A stretch of DNA of 64,000 nt from Drosophila miranda (lineage: Eukaryota > Arthropoda > Insecta > Diptera > Drosophilidae), in assembly GCF_003369915.1 (NCBI RefSeq), contig NC_046673.1:9718001-9782000 (forward strand), in the 5' to 3' direction. Shown piece by piece: positions 61,546-64,000 of this stretch. A model generated the notes under the pieces. The model ran no database searches, had not been told where the DNA came from, and saw only the letters and a list, made by a program, of their open reading frames with translations. A program made the position numbers and the translations under genes. Every line of letters starts with the position of its first letter. Within the stretch, counting starts at the first letter, position 1.

Positions 61546-62481
61546 CTCAAGAATCTCAGTTTCAGAGCTGGGTAATGGTAATCTGCGAGTCGAAACTTTT
61601 GCATTTCTAGGTCTTCCTGCAGGTCTTCCCCTGGACTTCCTTTAACCCCTACTGTGTGGTTGCGGTTGCTGCGGGCGTTCGTTGTTTGCGTGTGTGGTGG
61701 CAGTGGGAGTGGCAGTGGGAGTGTGAGTGGATGGTGTGCTGGTATGCTGTGGTGTGATGCGGTAAGGTGAGACGAGGTGTGGTAACGGGGCCCTGCTTTA
61801 GTTTGCCTTTTGCGGGCGTGGCCCGGCTAATAAGCAGGAAATTAAAATGTTATATGCATTGCCATGGTTGCTCAGCCGTCCGTTCGTCCGTTCATCTGGC
61901 AAGCCTCTCCTCGGGCATTGTCAACTCTGTCGCCCCTCTCTCTTTCTCTCTCTCTCTCTGTGTTCGTGTGTGTGTGTGTGTGTGTGTAGTAGTGTGCGGT
62001 TTGGTGGCGCGCCTTCAAGTATGCATTATTTTTACGTGTCAGTGCGCATTTTTGGCATAATTGAAGCACAAACACAGCGCCAGAGCTCCCGCTGCTTCCG
62101 TTGCTGAAGGCTGAAGGTCGTTTATATGCTCTCAGAGCTCACACACACACACACACTTTTGAGATTCCCCTCCCCCCCCCTGCATTCTGCTGAGGCCATC
62201 GCTAAGCCAAAGTTAACATTGCGTGCCTGCAGCTTCGCTGGACTTGGATTAAGTTTTACACTTTTTCACCCGCTCTCAGAACTCTTTTCCTTTCCTTTTT
62301 GTTTTTCGCTCTTTTTCTGCTGCTTGTGCGTGTGTGTGTGTGTATGGGCAGCTTATAGACAGCCAAAGTTTTTGTCACCCGCCTCATCCGCCCCACCCCC
62401 CTCCTCACCACATTATCATCATCACCCCTTACCCCTTTGTCGCCTCTCTGGTACCGTACCCTCTTTCACGAGATGTTTTTT

Positions 62482-62773
62482 TATACCCTTGCAGAGGGTC
62501 GCAGAAATCTTCGGAGGCCAGAAAGAAAAATCATCTGTTATATTATCTGTTCTTTATAAACGATATACAATTTTCCCCCATTTCTATGTGAAAGGAAGTA
62601 GCTACAAAATCGTAGATCTGGAACTGAAATGTACTCTATTGGATTACATATTTTATTACACGAAAGTTTTTTGTGTGTGTTTTAGAACCCAAATAGGATA
62701 CGATGAGTGTATGCGATAGATCTGAAAGTGTATAAAGAGCTTCGGCCCCTGAGGCGAGTCTTTCGTTCTTGTT
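62482..62773. repeat. Degenerate interspersed repeat (TATACCCTTGCAG...CTTGTT type)
   Basis: It opens TATACCCTTGCAGAGGGT and closes with CTTCGGCCCCTGAGGCGAG and TTTCGTTCTTGTT. This start/end pair belongs to a repeat that is very common in obscura-group genomes as I remember it. The interior is AT-rich and non-coding. Confidence 0.5.
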
Positions 62774-64000
62774 AAATGAGATTCTGTTTTATGTTTTGCG
62801 CGTCTCGTTTCCCCCCCACACCCAGTACCACTCCGACCCCCCCCCCCCCCTCTTACCGCTGATCTGGTATAACCGAATTCCATCTGAACACATCTGCGGC
62901 ACTCCTCCTCCTCCTCCTCCTCCAACGCCACTGCTCTCATGCTCATCTCACACTTTACGACTTTTGCGGTTGTTAGGCGGCAGGGGCGTGGCCGCTGACA
63001 TGGGCACGGGCGTGGGCGTGGGCGGGGGCGTGGCCGTGCCTGGGTCGCTGGGTCTTATATAAAAACCTAATTAAAAGTGCTTTATTATGCAATTAAAACA
63101 GATAATGTCGCATTGTGGACCCGCAAAGTGCGCGGCTTGGGGTGGGCTGTTGACTGGACTCTCCTGCTGGGGGGGCGTGGTTGATTTGGGATGCATTTTC
63201 AGCCAGGGATGTATCGATATATAAAGTTTTAAGCCGGTTTTTGAAAGTCCAAGTGCAAATTGAATCGATTCCTGTTTTTGCCAGATATTTTTCCAAATTT
63301 CCTCATCGCTCAAGAAGGATTAGCTGGCTGTATATCAAAGTATCGAATGGTGGGGCAATGGATTGCAAAACACAAACAATGTTTATATTGATGTACAATT
63401 TGCAGAAATCTTCCAACATTTCCATCGCTTAGAATACCAAAATAACATTCGAGATATATTATATGTTGTATTGTATGTTTTTGGGGATTATCGACAATGC
63501 TATTTGCAAGTGATTCCGAATAAGCACAAAGATGCAGTTGCAGCCCCATTCCCCACCCTTAGCCCCTCTCTGCAGCTCCTTTCCCCATTGTTGACATTTG
63601 TTTTGCATAAATTCTTTTTTGGCTAGGAAAATGTAAAATTCTCACTTGTTTGTCCATTGGCAGAGTCCCCCATTTACTCTCCAGTCTACCCCACATTACC
63701 ATTTCCCTTGTGGGTGCTGCTGGTCAGATGAGAGGGGGGGTGCTGTACTTCTGGGGCGGATGGGGATGGTGGTGCAACTCTTGTCTTTGCTTTGTCCTGA
63801 TTTATGTGCTTATAGCACTCGTATTCGGTGTCCAGTCTCTGTCCTGCTCTGCTCTGCTCTGCCCTGCTCTGCCCTGCTCTGGATTCGACTGAAGTCTCGT
63901 TTTTGGGTCTGGCAGGGCCTGCATTCCCCAGAAAGGACATCGCAGGACATCCTCGGACATGCGACAGGCCGAAACTTCACACATTCGCTCAGCTTTTGGG

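Larger units (their letters stand above)
59426..64000. other. Non-coding DNA to the window end
   Basis: Contents: a G13-15 run near 59721-59735, a duplicated GCTGCCGCTGCC/TTTAAGCC block at 60383-60452, (GT)n near 61969-61987, a C12-14 run near 62838-62850, TGCTC/TGCCC pentamers at 63838-63880, and two decayed dispersed repeats listed separately. A DRE-like TATCGATA followed by TATATAAAG occurs at 63211-63225. No coding exon is recognised. This may be an intron or upstream DNA of a gene beyond the window. Confidence 0.4.

Overview
The window looks like a piece of a Drosophila genome. Introns are short, with GT-AG borders and fly-type splice sites. Promoters carry DRE (TATCGATA), Motif 1 and Motif 6 elements, and the non-coding DNA is rich in di- to decanucleotide repeats. 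The encoded proteins are close to their fly counterparts. phl (Raf), Jafrac1 and RpS15Aa are X-linked in D. melanogaster, so this is probably Muller element A. An obscura-group species is my best guess, but the sequence alone does not prove it. No bacterial features, CRISPR array, rRNA or tRNA were seen.

Layout: 1-9.1 kb has no recognised gene and probably includes upstream DNA and a long 5' intron. It contains a non-autonomous P-type transposon (2829-3295) with perfect 31-bp ends and an 8-bp target duplication. From 9.37 to 13.5 kb (+) is a three-exon Cordon-bleu (Cobl) relative, an actin nucleator with an N-terminal ubiquitin-like fold, KKRxAP-type motifs and a C-terminal WH2-like motif. 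From 15.2 to 15.7 kb (+) is mRpL14. From 19.0 down to 16.45 kb (-) is phl, the fly Raf kinase, with five coding exons and its 3' end facing mRpL14. From 20.76 to 22.67 kb (+) is the PRPF38B-type splicing factor, divergent from phl across 1.7 kb that holds a large imperfect inverted repeat.

From about 24 to 47.6 kb (+) lies an inositol-1,4,5-trisphosphate 3-kinase, probably IP3K2. Three alternative 5' coding exons (27.1-28.8, 38.35-38.7 and 45.0-46.1 kb) all end at a phase-0 AAG|GT donor and can join the same four catalytic exons (46.25-47.59 kb). The long introns hold microsatellites, a TA-flanked MITE, a palindromic POU octamer and several full CRE palindromes. From 50.06 to 50.65 kb (+) is Jafrac1 (2-Cys peroxiredoxin). 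From 54.33 to 54.72 kb (-) is RpS15Aa. From 55.70 to 57.10 kb (+) is an NSRP1-type splicing regulator. Between Jafrac1 and RpS15Aa lies an unrecognised, apparently frameshifted minus-strand reading frame. The last 6.9 kb has no recognised gene.

The genes do not form one pathway. Most are housekeeping or signalling genes: cytosolic and mitochondrial ribosome, two splicing factors, Raf/MAPK signalling, inositol phosphate signalling, peroxide removal and actin nucleation. The most notable signals are the P-type MITE, whose two putative transposase-binding sites differ from the canonical P site in the same way, and a ~120-bp segment of the NSRP1 coding exon that recurs almost intact in inverted orientation 2.4 kb downstream.
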